Positions 6,274-7,227 of a stretch of DNA of 7,227 nt are shown here, piece by piece. The stretch comes from an uncultured Spirochaetaceae bacterium. GTDB lineage: Bacteria > Spirochaetota > Spirochaetia > Treponematales > Treponemataceae. The number at the start of each line of letters is the position of its first letter. Positions within the stretch are counted from its first letter, which is position 1. Under the pieces are notes generated by a model. It did no database searches. It worked only from the letters and a program-made list of their open reading frames with translations, and was not told the DNA's origin. The position numbers and the translations under genes are program-made. The DNA is taken from NCBI GenBank assembly GCA_902797925.1, contig CADBUT010000030.1, positions 1 through 7,227 of the forward strand. Reading direction: 5' to 3'.

Positions 6274-7227
6274 TTAAGTTTTGAAGAACATTTTATCGCC
6301 GGTTTTTGGGTGCACGAAAGATAATTCGCAAGCATGAAGCATGAGCCGCTCGTTTTCAGTTTGACTGCCGTAAAGGTTGTCACCTATAATCGGGGCATTT
6401 AGCCCATGAATGCAAGAAGCATGAAGCCGCAATTGATGCGTGCGCCCGGTTTCCGGCTCAAAGCTGACTGGCACGCTCTCATAGCTGGCGTAAAAATGTT
6501 CCAGCTGCTTTTTAGTCAGTCTGAATTGGGGCAACAGTGTTTCGGTTTCAGAAGCCGGTAAAAGCTTAAAATTCGTGATGCCCCATTTGCCGTAAACTTC
6601 GTCATAAATCTGGTGCGGTCTGTTTTCAACGTCCAATCTGAACGGTAATTCGATTTTACCCGAAACAAGTCCGTCTTCGTAAGCGGTGCAAAGCTTGCAG
6701 CCTTTGCCGAATTCGGGCTTCTTCTTAAGAAAGGCAATATATTTTTTGTGCACTTTTCCTTCCATAAATTGAATAGACAAATTTTTGTGGCTTTCCTTGT
6801 CGAGCGCAAGCACAAGAAGGCCGGAAGTATCCATGTCGAGCCTGTGCACAGAAGGCTGCTCAATGCATTGCGGAAAAATGCGTTTAAGGCGTGTTGTAAC
6901 GCTGTCGAGCTTGTCTTCGCCACGCCCAGGAATTGACAAAAGCCCCGAAGGCTTGTTTATAACAACAATAGAATTGTCTTGATAAAGAATTTCAAGCCCC
7001 AGAATGAACGGCAGGATTGGCGCGCATTTTTCGTCGCAGGGCGTATAAAACTGCTTGTGCTGCTTTTTCTTTGAGGGCGGTTCTGTACCGTAAAAGAATT
7101 CTGCCATGCTTATCGGCGTAAGCTTATGCAGAAACGCAAAACATAAAAGTTTGGGCGCGCAGCATTCGCCGCAGCCTGTTGGCGGCTGCACGCCATCTTC
7201 AAAAATATCCTTAAATTGCAGAAGCTT
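6274..7227 (-). CDS. RluA-family rRNA/tRNA pseudouridine synthase, 5'-truncated by window edge
   Basis: This enzyme converts a specific uridine to pseudouridine in structured RNA, probably rRNA or tRNA. The visible 317 residues (numbered here from the window edge) carry the RluA motifs: KPSGLLSIPGRG (92-103); HRLDMDTSG with catalytic Asp131; TGRTHQLRLH; and PIIGDNLYG. No S4 domain is visible. Ahead of the catalytic domain is a cysteine-rich segment, CGECC followed by CDEKC about 40 residues later, with the sequence MAEFFYG between. This matches, from memory, longer RluA-like proteins with an extra N-terminal domain, known for example from gammaproteobacteria. A GTG at 7191 could be mistaken for the start, but the frame stays open to base 7227 and the extra residues (KLLQFKDIFEDG) read as protein, so the true start lies beyond the window. 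The target uridine cannot be assigned. The gene ends 84 bases before the sensor gene on the same strand. Confidence 0.9.
   Translation of the reverse strand, partial: KLLQFKDIFEDGVQPPTGCGECCAPKLLCFAFLHKLTPISMAEFFYGTEPPSKKKQHKQFYTPCDEKCAPILPFILGLEILYQDNSIVVINKPSGLLSIPGRGEDKLDSVTTRLKRIFPQCIEQPSVHRLDMDTSGLLVLALDKESHKNLSIQFMEGKVHKKYIAFLKKKPEFGKGCKLCTAYEDGLVSGKIELPFRLDVENRPHQIYDEVYGKWGITNFKLLPASETETLLPQFRLTKKQLEHFYASYESVPVSFEPETGRTHQLRLHASCIHGLNAPIIGDNLYGSQTENERLMLHACELSFVHPKTGDKMFFKT

Noticed and set aside
6516..6923. Second minus-strand open frame inside the pseudouridine synthase gene
   Set aside because: It lies in another frame of a gene with full RluA motifs and has no motif of its own.
7189..7191. 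GTG at 7191 as the start of the pseudouridine synthase
   Set aside because: The frame continues upstream to the window edge with plausible residues, and the GTG falls within a conserved-looking stretch.
7222..7227. AAGCTT (HindIII site) exactly at the right end, suggesting a clone boundary
   Set aside because: The left end shows no matching site and the sequence runs in frame to the edge, so a chance occurrence is as likely.

Overview
The window looks like chromosomal DNA from a host-associated anaerobic spirochaete, most likely a Treponema. This rests on the AT-rich coding style, a lipoprotein that fuses a cyclophilin domain to an FKBP domain (an arrangement I recall from Treponema), an uncharacterised lineage-restricted protein at the left edge, and a ferredoxin/iron-hydrogenase-like signalling protein typical of anaerobes. 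The genus is inferred from gene content. No rRNA or other marker gene is present.

Layout. Two genes lie on the plus strand: the 3' part of an unknown gene that enters from the left edge (to 626) and, 17 bases on, a dual-domain peptidyl-prolyl isomerase lipoprotein (644-1693). A strong intrinsic terminator (1712-1743) follows. It sits in a 63-base gap between convergent transcription units. The other three genes lie on the minus strand, read from right to left: an RluA-type pseudouridine synthase that enters from the right edge (7227-6274), an 862-residue iron-sulfur/hydrogenase-like/GGDEF/EAL protein (6189-3601), and an M3-family oligoendopeptidase F (3592-1757). The whole window is coding-dense. 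The only gaps are 17, 63, 8 and 84 bases, and I see no RNA gene, mobile element, CRISPR array or origin.

The most interesting part is the minus-strand unit 6229-1757. Its first gene puts a 2x[4Fe-4S] ferredoxin, a compact [FeFe]-hydrogenase-like domain that keeps the four cysteines expected to hold an H-cluster, and a third Fe-S module in front of a degenerate GGDEF domain and an intact-looking EAL domain. The simplest reading is a soluble sensor of hydrogen, redox state or gas that controls cyclic-di-GMP breakdown. It has its own promoter-like sequence (TTGACG, 17-base spacer, TATACT), an 18-base perfect palindrome over the -10 box that reaches the start codon, and a predicted 5' leader of only a few bases with no ribosome binding site. 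The peptidase gene follows with its ribosome binding site overlapping the sensor's stop codon, so the two are probably co-translated.

Both edge genes are cut by the window. Their reading frames stay open to base 3 on the left and base 7227 on the right, so internal ATG (111) and GTG (7191) codons should not be taken as their true starts.
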